DNA from: Paraburkholderia susongensis
Lineage (GTDB): Bacteria; Pseudomonadota; Gammaproteobacteria; Burkholderiales; Burkholderiaceae
Reading direction: 5' to 3'
Length of the DNA stretch: 64,000 nucleotides
Assembly (NCBI RefSeq): GCF_900177725.1
Contig: NZ_FXAT01000001.1
Location: forward strand, 992,001 to 1,056,000
The notes under the pieces are model-generated. The model had not been told where the DNA came from, ran no database searches, and was given only the letters and a program-made list of their open reading frames with translations. Shown piece after piece: positions 42,582 through 51,562 of the stretch (positions are counted from its first letter, which is position 1; each line of letters starts with the position of its first letter). A program made the translations under genes and the position numbers.

Positions 42582-43170
42582 TGGTAACTCCTGTGCATTC
42601 GATCCTTGAAATTTGGTAATTCCGGCGTCACGGTCGTGCCGGCGCCGGGCGCGGATGCAATCCTGATACTCCCGCCAAAGGACTGCATGACGCGGTTGCA
42701 GAAAATAATGCCGAAGCCGCCAACGCCGGCGTTCGTGATAACTGGGTCGACCAGCAGGTGCTGTATCACCTCGGACGCGATACCGGGACCGTTGTCGCCG
42801 CTGCCAGTACCTCGCGGACCGTGCCCACGCCCAACGGCTTCTCCAGGATTCGAAACACCTCGCCAGGATTGACCGCTCCCAGCAGCGCGTCCTTGTCCAC
42901 GTAGGCTGTCACCAGGATCCGCACGATATGCGGATACTCCTGCGAGACCCGCCGCAGCAGATCGCCGCCGTGCGGGCCCGGCATGCGGAAGTCGGTCACC
43001 AGGATCGCCACCCGTGCACCTTCGCGGCGCAGGATCGACATGGCCTCGTCCGCGCCGTCGGCGAGCAGCACCTCGTAGCCGCTGCCGGCCGCGCGCGCAA
43101 AGTACTTGCGGGCCAACTCCTCATCATCGACATAGACGACAGTCGGCCGCGCTCGCTGGGTCTCGCTCAT
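42578..43170 (-). pseudogene. phcR: phcR-like response regulator/kinase with internal deletion and frameshift
   Basis: The start (ATG 43170, GAGGT ribosome site) encodes an intact receiver domain: VDDE, D60 in VTDFRMPG, K111 in LEKPLG. The frame then ends at 42766 after only 134 residues. From about 42796, in another frame, the sequence reads the end of a histidine-kinase ATPase domain: DNGPGIASEV, then GGFGIIFCNRVMQSFGGSIRI and a GAGTTVT end, stopping at 42578 in an ATGA overlap with phcQ. PhcR proteins join a receiver to a full kinase. Here the HisKA part and the first half of the ATPase are missing, with the junction at about 42793-42806. The stand-alone receiver might still be made. Confidence 0.75.
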
Positions 43171-43177
43171 CTCGACC

Positions 43178-44515
43178 TCACTCGACACGCGGCAGGTCGA
43201 AGTTGAACGCGGTCCACTCGCCCAACTGGCTTTCTGCGAACAGTGTGCCGCCGTGCCGCTCCACCACCGCATAGCTGATGGACAGGCCAAGGCCGAGGCC
43301 CTGGCCGACTTCGCGGGTAGTGAAGAATGGTTCGAACACGCGCGCCAGATTCTCCGCGGCAATGCCCGGGCCGTTGTCGCGCACATTCACGTGCAGCCGG
43401 TCGTCGCGCCATTGCGCCGCGACATGGACCCGCGGCGATACGGTGCCGGCCTTGTGCATGGCCAGAGCCGCATTCGAGAACAGGTTGATGAGTACGCCGA
43501 TGATGGCGGCTTCGTCGCCCAGCACGAGGGTGTCGCCGGGCAGCTCGCGCGTGACACTCACGCCGCGCAACTCATGCGCGCTCAGCCGGATCGACGAGTC
43601 GAGCGCCTTCTCGAACAGGAACGGCACGTCGTCTGCCGCCGCGCCGGGTTTGCGGTAGGCAAAGGTCTTCAGGTCCGACACGATATGCTGGATGCGGTGC
43701 ATGCCCTGCTTGACATCCATCAGGCACTCCTGCAGCGACGGGCTCTCCTTGGCCTGCGGTTCCTCCATGGCTATTTCGATCGCCATCAGGCAGAAGTTCA
43801 CCGGATTGTTGACCTCGTGAAGCAGCCCCGCGGACAGCGTACCGATTGCGGCCATCTTCTCCTGCTGCAGCAACTGGCCCTTGATCTGCGCCAGGCTTTC
43901 ATTGGTGCGGGCGAGCTGATCGTTTTTGTGCGCCACCTCGTCCTTTAGCCGGAAAAGCTGGAAACGGCCCTTCTCGTTGAAGTAGGTGTAAATGGAGCTG
44001 GCCAACGCGCAGAAGAAGATCAGGATTAGCTGGAACTGAAACTTGCTAGGGTTCTGTATGCCGCCCGGATGTGCCACGCAGGCGATGTAGTAGAGCGAGA
44101 CCGTGGCCAGGCCGAATGTCAGCGTCTGCAAGTAGCCGGAGGGGAACAGGATCCCCACCGCAAAGATCGTCAGCATGAGCCCGGCATAGAACAGCGATTG
44201 CTCGCCCTGCGTGGCGTAAATCATCCAGGAGATCATGACCTGCGGCAGCAGCAGCCAGCAGAAGGTGATGACCTGCACGTGGCGTTTGCCCGTTTCCGTG
44301 TAAAGCGAGAGCAAGGCCAGGCCGATGGCCGCGCTGGTCAGCATCCGGACGATGGCAAAGTACTTCTGCTCAGCCGGATACACGACATAGTCCATCGCCA
44401 TGCCCATCAGCACCAGCACGATCACGGTCAGGCCGCCAGCCTTGCTGCATAGCAACCGGTAGTCGCGCAACTCTTCACGATAGTTCGACTGCAGGCCAAC
44501 CAGCGATGTTGTCAT
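43178..44515 (-). CDS. phcS: PhcS-like membrane sensor histidine kinase
   Basis: 445 residues. About six TM segments (27-175) with almost no periplasmic domain, then a coiled coil. Kinase core: phospho-acceptor H233 in AGLLHEVNNPVN, N box NLFSNAALAM, G1 DNGPGI, G2 GQGLGLGLS. It would sense a membrane-soluble signal such as a hydroxy-fatty-acid methyl ester and signal to the downstream receivers. It starts 1 base after the PhcB-like gene and ends 7 bases before phcR. Confidence 0.83.
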   Translation of the reverse strand: MTTSLVGLQSNYREELRDYRLLCSKAGGLTVIVLVLMGMAMDYVVYPAEQKYFAIVRMLTSAAIGLALLSLYTETGKRHVQVITFCWLLLPQVMISWMIYATQGEQSLFYAGLMLTIFAVGILFPSGYLQTLTFGLATVSLYYIACVAHPGGIQNPSKFQFQLILIFFCALASSIYTYFNEKGRFQLFRLKDEVAHKNDQLARTNESLAQIKGQLLQQEKMAAIGTLSAGLLHEVNNPVNFCLMAIEIAMEEPQAKESPSLQECLMDVKQGMHRIQHIVSDLKTFAYRKPGAAADDVPFLFEKALDSSIRLSAHELRGVSVTRELPGDTLVLGDEAAIIGVLINLFSNAALAMHKAGTVSPRVHVAAQWRDDRLHVNVRDNGPGIAAENLARVFEPFFTTREVGQGLGLGLSISYAVVERHGGTLFAESQLGEWTAFNFDLPRVE

Positions 44516-44516
44516 C

Positions 44517-46007
44517 TCAGGCTACTTGTTGCTGGCCGATCACTACCTCGGCGAACACATTAACCCCGGTCGCGTCCGTATACAGACGGGGCTCGCCGCA
44601 GTTCTCCGGCATGATTTCGGCCATCTGTGCCTCGTTGCGATAGATCAGGTACCACTCCAGCACGTGCTCCATGCTGAAACGCTCCGGGTTGTCGGCGTGA
44701 ACATTGGTTACCAGCAGACGGCCGCCCCGTCTGGTGCGGCTGGCGAAATGCTGGTTCAGCCGGGCACAGACCTTGTCCGATAGATAGTCGAACAGGCCGG
44801 CGCAATAGACCGCGTCGAACTCGCGGACGTCCGACGCGTCCGCATGCATCCGGCGCTTGAGCAGGTTGTGGACCGAATCATGCGTGTAGCTAATGGTCAT
44901 GCGCGCGGCCGTTTTCTGTGCGATGGATCCCAGGCGGTCGCGCGTCCAGTCCAGTGTCTCCTGGCTGAAGTCGAGCAGTTCGAACGTCAGCCACTCCGGT
45001 TCGTCGTATTCCTGCATGAAGCGCTGGATCTCCTGAGCGGGGCCGCAACCCACGTTCAGCACCCGGAACGGCCGCTGCGCGGCGCGCGCTTCATTGGCCA
45101 GCCGGGTCAGGTAGTCCACCAGCAACTCGACGCGATTGCGGTGCGCGCGCGCCACGGCCGTCTGCAGGAAAGCCGCGTTGACGATCTGGAAATACGTGCT
45201 CGGGCCCTGGCGGGGATCGTCGAGCATCTGATTGACCATCTGGTAGTCACCGGCATAGCCCAGCGGCTTGGTGAAGGTGCGGAAGACGAAGGGCGAGCGC
45301 AGCAGCAGCGGATGTAGCGCGGCCTGGGCAAAGGCACGGTGCGCCGGCGCCAGTTCTTCGTCGACGAGGCGCGCCTCGCCTTCGAATTCGTCGAAGTAGA
45401 ACTTGGTCCTCTCCATCAGTGGCGATGCCAGTTCGAGGAAGAAGTCCTCGCGCAGGCTTTTGCCTTCCTTCGGCATGGTGTCGGCCAGGTCCGCCTGCTC
45501 GACCCAGCGCGACATGTCCGAGAGAAAAGCCCGGATCTGGTTGACCGCGATCTGGTAGTCACGGCGTATCTTGAAACGCTCGGACCAGTCCTGCACGAAC
45601 CGGCGGGCTTCTTCCCCCACCGCGCGCGCTTCCAGCGCGCCGCCGCTCAGTTCCCGCCACTCGGCGATCAGCGTCACCGAGACAATGGCTGTCAGGCCGG
45701 TATTGACCATGCTGATTACGACCGCCTTGCCCGAATAGGCGTGCTCCACGCCCATCTTGACCGACAGGTCGCTCAGCACTTCACTGACCTGGACAATCGA
45801 GTACGGGTTATAGACCTCCATCACCAGGGACTTTCGCTGAAGATTGATGATGGTGCCCCGCGCCTGTTCACCCTGCGAGTTGCGGAAGCTCACTACCGGA
45901 TCGATTTGCGTTTTGGAATACACAGTATTGCGGCCAGGTAAGTACCACGAGAAATTGGTTTGAAATTCGGTGCCATACCCAGGCCGGCAGGTCGGCAGGT
46001 CGGCCAA
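44517..46007 (-). CDS. phcB: PhcB-like SAM methyltransferase (hydroxy-fatty-acid methyl ester signal synthase)
   Basis: About 496 residues at most. An N-terminal PilZ-like beta part (IDPVVSFRNSQGEQARGTIINLQ), a helical middle (about 120-300), then a class I methyltransferase with motif I VLNVGCGPAQEIQ and a post-motif LLDFSQETLDW. PhcB of Ralstonia methylates 3-hydroxy fatty acids to give the quorum signal. Context (kinase, two receivers) supports this. The start is uncertain: TTG 46007 or GTG 45923, neither with a good ribosome site. GC and codon use are slightly lower than in the surrounding housekeeping genes. Confidence 0.78.
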   Translation of the reverse strand: MADLPTCRPGYGTEFQTNFSWYLPGRNTVYSKTQIDPVVSFRNSQGEQARGTIINLQRKSLVMEVYNPYSIVQVSEVLSDLSVKMGVEHAYSGKAVVISMVNTGLTAIVSVTLIAEWRELSGGALEARAVGEEARRFVQDWSERFKIRRDYQIAVNQIRAFLSDMSRWVEQADLADTMPKEGKSLREDFFLELASPLMERTKFYFDEFEGEARLVDEELAPAHRAFAQAALHPLLLRSPFVFRTFTKPLGYAGDYQMVNQMLDDPRQGPSTYFQIVNAAFLQTAVARAHRNRVELLVDYLTRLANEARAAQRPFRVLNVGCGPAQEIQRFMQEYDEPEWLTFELLDFSQETLDWTRDRLGSIAQKTAARMTISYTHDSVHNLLKRRMHADASDVREFDAVYCAGLFDYLSDKVCARLNQHFASRTRRGGRLLVTNVHADNPERFSMEHVLEWYLIYRNEAQMAEIMPENCGEPRLYTDATGVNVFAEVVIGQQQVA

Positions 46008-46702
46008 TCGGCCAGTTCAGCGTCGATGGGTCCCTTGGTCCAGGTGACGAAGCGTCGCCATCGGTCTCTCAGTTGTCGCCACAGCAACCCGTTCTTTCTG
46101 GGCGGCGTACCACTGCTCCCGAACTGCGTCGGCCAGACAAGTTATGCATTTAGAGTTATCCGCGTCACCTCGCGACAGCACGTGTGCTAATGGCATCACG
46201 GTTTTAACGAGACTCGTTAGTCTGGTGGGCCTGAGGGCCGGTTTCGGAACAATACGGACCTTTGCGATTGCAGCATTCTACTGATAAAAAAGAACGCTGT
46301 CGTCTCGCGCAAATTTCATCAGTGACACATATCGGACCTCCATTCCCATCGATTGCTTTTCTAGGGATTTGCATTGGGTTTACGACAGGAAAACACGAGT
46401 TCCGGGCCATGTACGCCACTTCGTCGCGCGCGACTTCGGGCCTCATGCGTTCGCGTCGAACCACATCGCGACGACGAGGAGCAACATGGAGTCACGGCAA
46501 ACAGGTATGGCCGCGTGACGACGCGGCTCACGGGAGCAAAAAAGTACTGGATGCCACGATGCTGTGAGGCAGGCCTGCGCACCCCGCGCAGCCGCCTTGC
46601 GAGGTTGGCCGTTTGCTGATTGATGCTGATGCGCTTCGTTATCGGCGCATCAGACTGGGACCTTTGGGTCCGTCCCGATCGGAGGTTGCCGAAGCGTCCG
46701 GT
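46008..46702. other. Gene-poor region upstream of the phc-like operon
   Basis: 695 bases with no frame I can support. Composition is mixed, short frames overlap on both strands, and none has a ribosome site plus domain. It probably includes the phcB promoter and decayed sequence. Confidence 0.4.
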
Positions 46703-46900
46703 TCATCCGCGAAAATCGAACCGGTCAGGCTGCGTCACCATGAGATTGCGGGCCACGACGGAATCTCCGGCAGCGACCCGCTCCTTGTGCGGCGTGCCGT
46801 ACGCGGCGATCGCGTCCGCCGGCGCCGACACGAACCACGAGATCCTGCCCGCGCATTCGATACCAACCTGATGTCCGTTCCAGTAGACAGCGTTTTCCAT
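46703..46900 (-). CDS. Small hypothetical protein
   Basis: 65 residues, starting MENAVYWNGHQVGIE. GGGGAG lies six bases before the ATG, a good ribosome site. The first half (VYWNGHQVGI...GRISWFVSAP) alternates polar and hydrophobic residues like a small beta-sheet protein. No family recognised. Other frames here are also open, so caution is needed. Confidence 0.5.
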   Translation of the reverse strand: MENAVYWNGHQVGIECAGRISWFVSAPADAIAAYGTPHKERVAAGDSVVARNLMVTQPDRFDFRG

Positions 46901-47553
46901 CGCGAACTCCCCGAATGACGAAGACTGTCATGATCCGCACCGCGCCGCGCGCGTCCGTTAGCCACCGCACGTCGGGTGACAGGTAGCCGTTTCAATCATA
47001 GATGGCCGGGATCGCTCGGCGGCGTTTGTCATCGAATGCGGATGTTTTGGCACAAAAGTGTGGCGATGGGTTTGTTACCCAACTGTCTACGATTAATTCA
47101 CGCACAAAAATTATTAAATAGCGCTCACGGCGTCAACGAAGCACGGGAATCTGCCGTTTACAAAAAATCAGGACTGACTCGTTCAATCGGTAAATAACGA
47201 ACGTTCAGTCTTATAGACAGAAAATCCTGCCGATGCCGCGCCGCACAAATGCTGTCACGATTGATTCACATCAAAACGTTAAAAGCGGTCGCGCAAACGG
47301 CGCCAACTGCTCGGCCAGAAGGTAAGCGGGACAAGGCGGAGAAGGGAACGGTGGGAGAACTGGCTGATTTGATTTCGAACCGGGAAAGAGCAAACCGGCA
47401 GCGCGAGTGATAGCCAGAGGACAAATTTTATTCAAACACTCTGTTCAAGTGTCGGCTTGTGCCGTTAAAGCAACAGAGAACATGTGACTTGTATCAGGCA
47501 CTGGTGCGACGCAGGGGCCGAGGCAGATAATTGGTTTGTAAAGGAGAAAGATC
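46901..47553. other. AT-rich spacer
   Basis: 653 bases, the most AT-rich long spacer of the window (47090-47270 especially). No supported coding frame. It could hold promoters or a small RNA; I see no complete terminator hairpin with a T-run. Confidence 0.4.
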
Positions 47554-47703
47554 ATGGATGCCAAACCACCGAAGATTCCGACCCCGGATAAAGTTTTTTA
47601 CCCGGATCCGGAACCTGTGGCCGTCGAGTTTCTGGGTGCCGAACTGCCTGAGCACGTTCGCGCTTTTTTCGACGAACAACGCAAGTCGTGCGATCCGAAG
47701 TAA
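47554..47703 (+). CDS. Small hypothetical protein, 49 residues
   Basis: ATG 47554 follows AAGGAG at seven to eight bases, one of the best ribosome sites in the region. The product is 49 residues: Pro/Lys-rich start (MDAKPPKIPTPDKVFYPDP), then VAVEFLGAELPEHVRAFFDEQRKSCDPK, which looks like a short amphipathic helix with one Cys near the end. No signal peptide or TM. Isolated between long spacers; function unknown. Confidence 0.6.
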   Translation: MDAKPPKIPTPDKVFYPDPEPVAVEFLGAELPEHVRAFFDEQRKSCDPK

Positions 47704-48019
47704 TCATGCAGTTGCGCGGCGCAGCATCGACGCGCGTGCAGCAAGCACGCGTGGCAAGTGCGCGCCCTTATTTCGCGTATGGGTATCCGTCCGGCGCTCG
47801 CGTCGTGACGCCTGGCCGACTCGCCTGAGTGCAACGGCGCTGGGCCGTGCGGCTCGAGCGTCTGAATGCGCACGCCGTTCACTTCCGGGAGCGCATGATC
47901 TGTAGCGCCCTCCTCTTCTTCCCAGACTGCGGTTCCCGTTTGCCAGATACGCGTGGTTTGCCACGCATCGTTTATTCTTCTGATTTTTCCGTCAGCGGCC
48001 GCCCGGCTTCGTCCACCTC
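47704..48019. other. Spacer before chorismate mutase gene
   Basis: 316 bases, GC-rich, no supported gene or hairpin. Confidence 0.35.
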
Positions 48020-48643
48020 ATGAATCGTTCGCATCGCTTCGGCGCGTCATGCGCGCTTACCGCACTCGCCCCATTCGCCCCGTTCGTGCTGGCCGCCAGT
48101 TTCGTCTTCGCACCCGCCCCGGCCTTCGCCGACGGTGACGACACCGCGCTCACCAATCTGATCGCATTGGCCTCGCAGCGCCTCGCGCTTGCGGAACCGG
48201 TTGCCCGATGGAAATGGGCCAATCACCAGCCTATCACCGATATCCCGCGCGAAAACGCGTTGCTCGCCGACGTCGAGAAGCGTGCCGCGGCCGCGAACGT
48301 CGACCCTGCGTTCGCGCGCGCGTTCTTTCAGGATCAGATCGACGCGAGCAAGGACGTGCAGAACGCGCTCTTTGCCACGTGGCGCAGTACGCAACCGCCG
48401 CAGGGGCCCGCGCCCGATCTCGCCACCAGCACGCGGCCGCAACTCGACAAACTCACGCAATCGCTGCTGGCCGGCCTTGCGCGCGTGCAGCCGCTGCGCA
48501 AGGCGGAGGATTGTCCGTCGCGCGTCGCACAGTCGCTCGCCAACTGGAAATCACTAACTCGCTATGACTCGGCTCATTCGAGTGCCTTGAACCGCGCACT
48601 CGGTCACGTGTGCGAGACGGGCGGCGTCGGCGCGACCGGCTGA
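48020..48643 (+). CDS. Periplasmic chorismate mutase (AroQ-gamma type)
   Basis: 207 residues. Signal peptide to about residue 38 (A-F-A-D). The AroQ helix bundle follows: LIALASQRLALAEPVARWKWANHQPITDIPRENALL, with the Arg, Lys and Arg-Glu positions of the active site, then FFQDQIDASKDVQ. A C-terminal Cys pair fits a secreted, disulfide-holding form. It turns chorismate into prephenate in the periplasm; the biological reason for export is unknown. Confidence 0.87.
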   Translation: MNRSHRFGASCALTALAPFAPFVLAASFVFAPAPAFADGDDTALTNLIALASQRLALAEPVARWKWANHQPITDIPRENALLADVEKRAAAANVDPAFARAFFQDQIDASKDVQNALFATWRSTQPPQGPAPDLATSTRPQLDKLTQSLLAGLARVQPLRKAEDCPSRVAQSLANWKSLTRYDSAHSSALNRALGHVCETGGVGATG

Positions 48644-48683
48644 TCGCGGCAGCGCTACCGGACAGGATATGTGCGGGCCTCGC

Positions 48684-49841
48684 TCAGACGAGGCTCGACT
48701 CGGTGCTCGACGCAGGCGCCCCGCTCGGGACGCCGAGCGGCATCACGCGCAGACCGCGCGCAAGATGGCTCTGCAGGATGCGATACGTCGAAAGCTCGAA
48801 CGGCCCGGCAATGCTCGACGCATGCAACTGCGCCGCCTGCACGAGCGACGATGCATGCCCGAGGTAACGCCAACGGTCGACCACATGAAAAACGCGCGCC
48901 GCATCCTCGCGCTCCTCGAAAACGATCGCCCCCTGGAAGGGCCACGGTGCATCCTCGGGATCGCTCTTCGTCACGCGCGGCAGCCGGTTCTGGCCCGGCC
49001 GCAGTGTGGCAATCCACTGCGCCTCGGCGAGCATCGCACCCAACTCGCCGCCGGTCGCGCGCCATTCGACCCGCCGCACCTGCTGGGCGAGCCGGATTTC
49101 CTTCGATGAGCGCCGCTCGCCCGTCAGGTGCGAGCGCAACCGTTGACACACGCGCACGCTTCGTCCCACGTAAAGCGGCGCATCCTCTTCTCCGTAGAAC
49201 ACATACACACCGCAACCCGCCGGCGCGGTATCGAGCAGGTCTTCGGTGATGTCGCCGGCCAGCCGGTAGCGCCGCGTGGTGCGCTCGATCTGCGCGCGCA
49301 GCACATCGAGCGGCACGAGCGCAGGCAGACGCTGCCAGAACTGCCAGATCAGATCGGCGTCGGCGAGCGCGCGGTGGCGATCGGAAGGCACGAGTGCGTG
49401 ACGTTCGACGAGCGCATCGAGGCCGTGGCGCTTTTCGGCCGGAAACAGCGCGCGCGACAGCCGCACCGTGCACAGCACGTCCGGATCGAATGCGATCCCT
49501 GCGCGACGAAACTCGCTGCGCAGAAATCCTCGATCGAAACTCGCATTGTGCGCAACGAACAGCTTGCCGTTCAGGCGTTCGAAAAGCGCCGGCGCGATCG
49601 ACTCGAAGGTCGGCGCTCCGCGCACCATCTCGTTGGTGATGCCAGTGAGCTGCTGGATGAACGAAGGAATCGGCTGCTGCGGGTCGACCAGACTGCTCCA
49701 GCGCGACACGCCAGCGGGCCCCACTTCGACGACGCCAACCTCGGTGATGCGGTGCTCGCTCGTGGAGCCGCCTGTCGTCTCGAGATCGACGAAGACAATC
49801 GGTACATCCAGGGCCGGTTCCGGCGAAAACTGTTCAGACAT
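48684..49841 (-). CDS. DnaQ-like exonuclease fused to a GIY-YIG endonuclease domain
   Basis: 385 residues. Residues 12-180 form a DEDDh 3'-5' exonuclease: VFVDLETTGG (Asp, Glu), NASFDRGFL (Asp), and HRALADADLIW (His, Asp). Residues about 205-290 form a UvrC/Cho-type GIY-YIG nuclease: GVYVFYGEEDAPLYVGRS with Arg and later Glu. The arrangement resembles the exonuclease-Cho fusions proposed in nucleotide excision repair. ATG 49841 gives the expected N-terminus; the in-frame TTG at 49880 is not needed. Confidence 0.85.
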   Translation of the reverse strand: MSEQFSPEPALDVPIVFVDLETTGGSTSEHRITEVGVVEVGPAGVSRWSSLVDPQQPIPSFIQQLTGITNEMVRGAPTFESIAPALFERLNGKLFVAHNASFDRGFLRSEFRRAGIAFDPDVLCTVRLSRALFPAEKRHGLDALVERHALVPSDRHRALADADLIWQFWQRLPALVPLDVLRAQIERTTRRYRLAGDITEDLLDTAPAGCGVYVFYGEEDAPLYVGRSVRVCQRLRSHLTGERRSSKEIRLAQQVRRVEWRATGGELGAMLAEAQWIATLRPGQNRLPRVTKSDPEDAPWPFQGAIVFEEREDAARVFHVVDRWRYLGHASSLVQAAQLHASSIAGPFELSTYRILQSHLARGLRVMPLGVPSGAPASSTESSLV

Positions 49842-50102
49842 GAAGAAAAAGGAGACTTTAGACGCGTGACTTTGCGGCAAGTATGCACCAGTTGGGCATT
49901 GCGCATCCAGATTGCATCGTGTGACGCGAACAAAAGTCGCCGTGCGGGGAGCCTATTGGTGCTAGCGCTCGCAGACAACAACTGAACCACAAAGATTATA
50001 AAAACCGCTCAAATGCATTTCGCCACGTTATCCATTAGCGGCCGGGGCAGGCATTTTTGAACCATGCGGTTACACCAAATTATTCCGGCAAAAAACGCTT
50101 CG
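49842..50102. other. Spacer upstream of the exonuclease gene
   Basis: About 260 bases before the csp terminator; no supported gene. Contains the exonuclease promoter. Confidence 0.35.
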
Positions 50103-50140
50103 AAAAACAAAAGCCCTCGCGCTCCGGCGAGGGCTTCCCT
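50103..50140 (-). terminator. Terminator of the cold-shock gene
   Basis: Ten-base stem AAGCCCTCGC (50111-50120) with GCGAGGGCTT (50127-50136). Read on the minus strand it is followed by TTGTTTTT. Confidence 0.82.
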
Positions 50141-50184
50141 TAAAAAAACTGCCGGAGCGAGACGCCCGGGTGCAACGCGACTCT

Positions 50185-50388
50185 TTACAACGGCTGGATA
50201 TTCGCCGCCTGCTTGCCCTTCGGGCTCGTCTTGACCTCGAAGGACACGCGCTGGTTCTCCTTCAGCGACTTGAAGCCTTCCGCACGGATCTCCGAAAAGT
50301 GTGCGAACAGATCCTCGCCACCCGAATCCGACGTGATGAAACCAAAGCCCTTAGCATCGTTGAACCATTTGACGACACCAGTTTCCAT
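50185..50388 (-). CDS. cspA: Cold-shock family RNA-binding protein
   Basis: 67 residues from ATG 50388. RNP1 is KGFGFI and RNP2 DLFAHF, with the starting [17 protein letters not shown] typical of CspA. It binds single-stranded RNA and DNA and acts as an RNA chaperone. A long AT-rich leader precedes it, as in cold-induced csp genes, and a terminator follows. Whether it is cold-induced cannot be told from sequence; csp paralogues have different expression. Confidence 0.93.
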   Translation of the reverse strand: METGVVKWFNDAKGFGFITSDSGGEDLFAHFSEIRAEGFKSLKENQRVSFEVKTSPKGKQAANIQPL

Positions 50389-50791
50389 TTCCTGTTTCCC
50401 TCTATGATTTATCAAAATCGGGCATTGCCCCTGGATCGATCCAACCCCGGATTCATTAGTGACTGATATATGAACATTTAAAATGCATAATCAGTCAATG
50501 AAATACGGCCTTGCCGTTATACGGGGGACGAAGAATCGTCGTCAAGTAAACTTTCCGTATGTGTTAATCGTATTAAGAGATAAATACACAAATCGCATCG
50601 GATAAACCGGATCGCGTCAATATTACCGAGAAAAAATTTGGCTCACGTCAAATAACGGGAAAAATTGCGGCACAACTACCGTACAGATGTAACAAAATTC
50701 AGGTTTCGGTAAGTGTTTGTCCGACTTGTTGCAGCGCATTCACAATCGCATGATGGAATTCAGGGGTAGCGCTGTGCATCAGGAGGTTGTC
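50389..50791. other. AT-rich leader and promoter region of csp
   Basis: 403 bases, distinctly AT-rich. Inverted arms TGACTGAT (50460-50467) and ATCAGTCA (50490-50497) lie about 70 to 110 bases before the csp start and could fold in its leader RNA. No coding frame supported on either strand up to 50791. Confidence 0.45.
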
Positions 50792-51040
50792 ATGCTGTTC
50801 AATGAAATTCGCCGTCTCGTCGCCTGGCTCACTCATTCACACGCAAAGGTGGTTTCCGACCAGCCTGCCCGGGTTGCGGACTCGTCCACCGTTTTCTCTT
50901 TCGATCCGATGTGGCATGGGGATCACTGGCAAAACCTGCTGTCGTCGCCAATGGACGCACGCCGTTATGTGATCGAAGACTGGAGCGTGTCGGCTGCAGC
51001 CGACTGGAACGAGACCGACGGCACCGCGCCGGCGCACTAG
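50792..51040 (+). CDS. Small hypothetical protein
   Basis: 82 residues from ATG 50792, which has AGGAGG five bases upstream; the frame is open further back but without a ribosome site. It starts MLFNEIRRLVAWLTHSHAK (amphipathic helix) and has FDPMWHGDHWQNLL and VIEDWSVSAAADW, rich in Trp. No family recognised. It lies alone between csp and the porin. Confidence 0.6.
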   Translation: MLFNEIRRLVAWLTHSHAKVVSDQPARVADSSTVFSFDPMWHGDHWQNLLSSPMDARRYVIEDWSVSAAADWNETDGTAPAH

Positions 51041-51562
51041 GCGGAACACGCAGTCCGCAGACAAAAAAAGCGCGACTGGAAAGTCGCGCCGACAAAGGTT
51101 TGGAGATCTTTTTCGTCAACGAAAAAGTCTGCTTCGAAAAGCAGAAATTACAGTATAGCTGCCGGTCGCTATTTCGATTATTCACACTATTAACAATCAT
51201 CTATTGCGGCAGCAACAACAATCTTTTTGAGTATTTCTTATCGTTGCTTTTTGCATCAATTTGTGTCGCGAATCAGCAACGCCATTTCCGCCGGCTCTCC
51301 TTTTTAATCTTCCCTGTATCGCGCAAAGCCTTTGCCCATAAGGCTTAAACGGCAATCGAACATCGTTTCCAATCACGGAATACTTTATTGCGAAAATCGG
51401 AACATCCACTTTGCGAAGTGTCTCTCTACACTCTGCCTAATCGGAAACCGGCGCGAAATCTGGTCATCGCGCTTGTCACGCGGATTCACCGCTTCTCGCA
51501 GCGCCGCGTGAAGGTCTCCTAAGCCAGGGTTTTATACCTCTCTTGCTCTCGGAGTTATATAA
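51041..51562. other. AT-rich spacer before the porin gene
   Basis: 522 bases. Holds the minus-strand terminator (51062-51090) with no gene that it would serve, and the porin promoter. No coding frame supported. Confidence 0.45.
51062..51090 (-). terminator. Orphan terminator on the minus strand
   Basis: Stem GCGCGACT (51070-51077) with AGTCGCGC (51082-51089), GGAA loop. On the minus strand it is followed by seven T. No minus-strand gene ends here, so it may end an unannotated small RNA. Confidence 0.65.

Noticed and set aside
46204..46464. An 86-codon minus-strand frame
   Set aside because: No ribosome site, unlikely amino-acid order, overlapped by equally open frames on the other strand.
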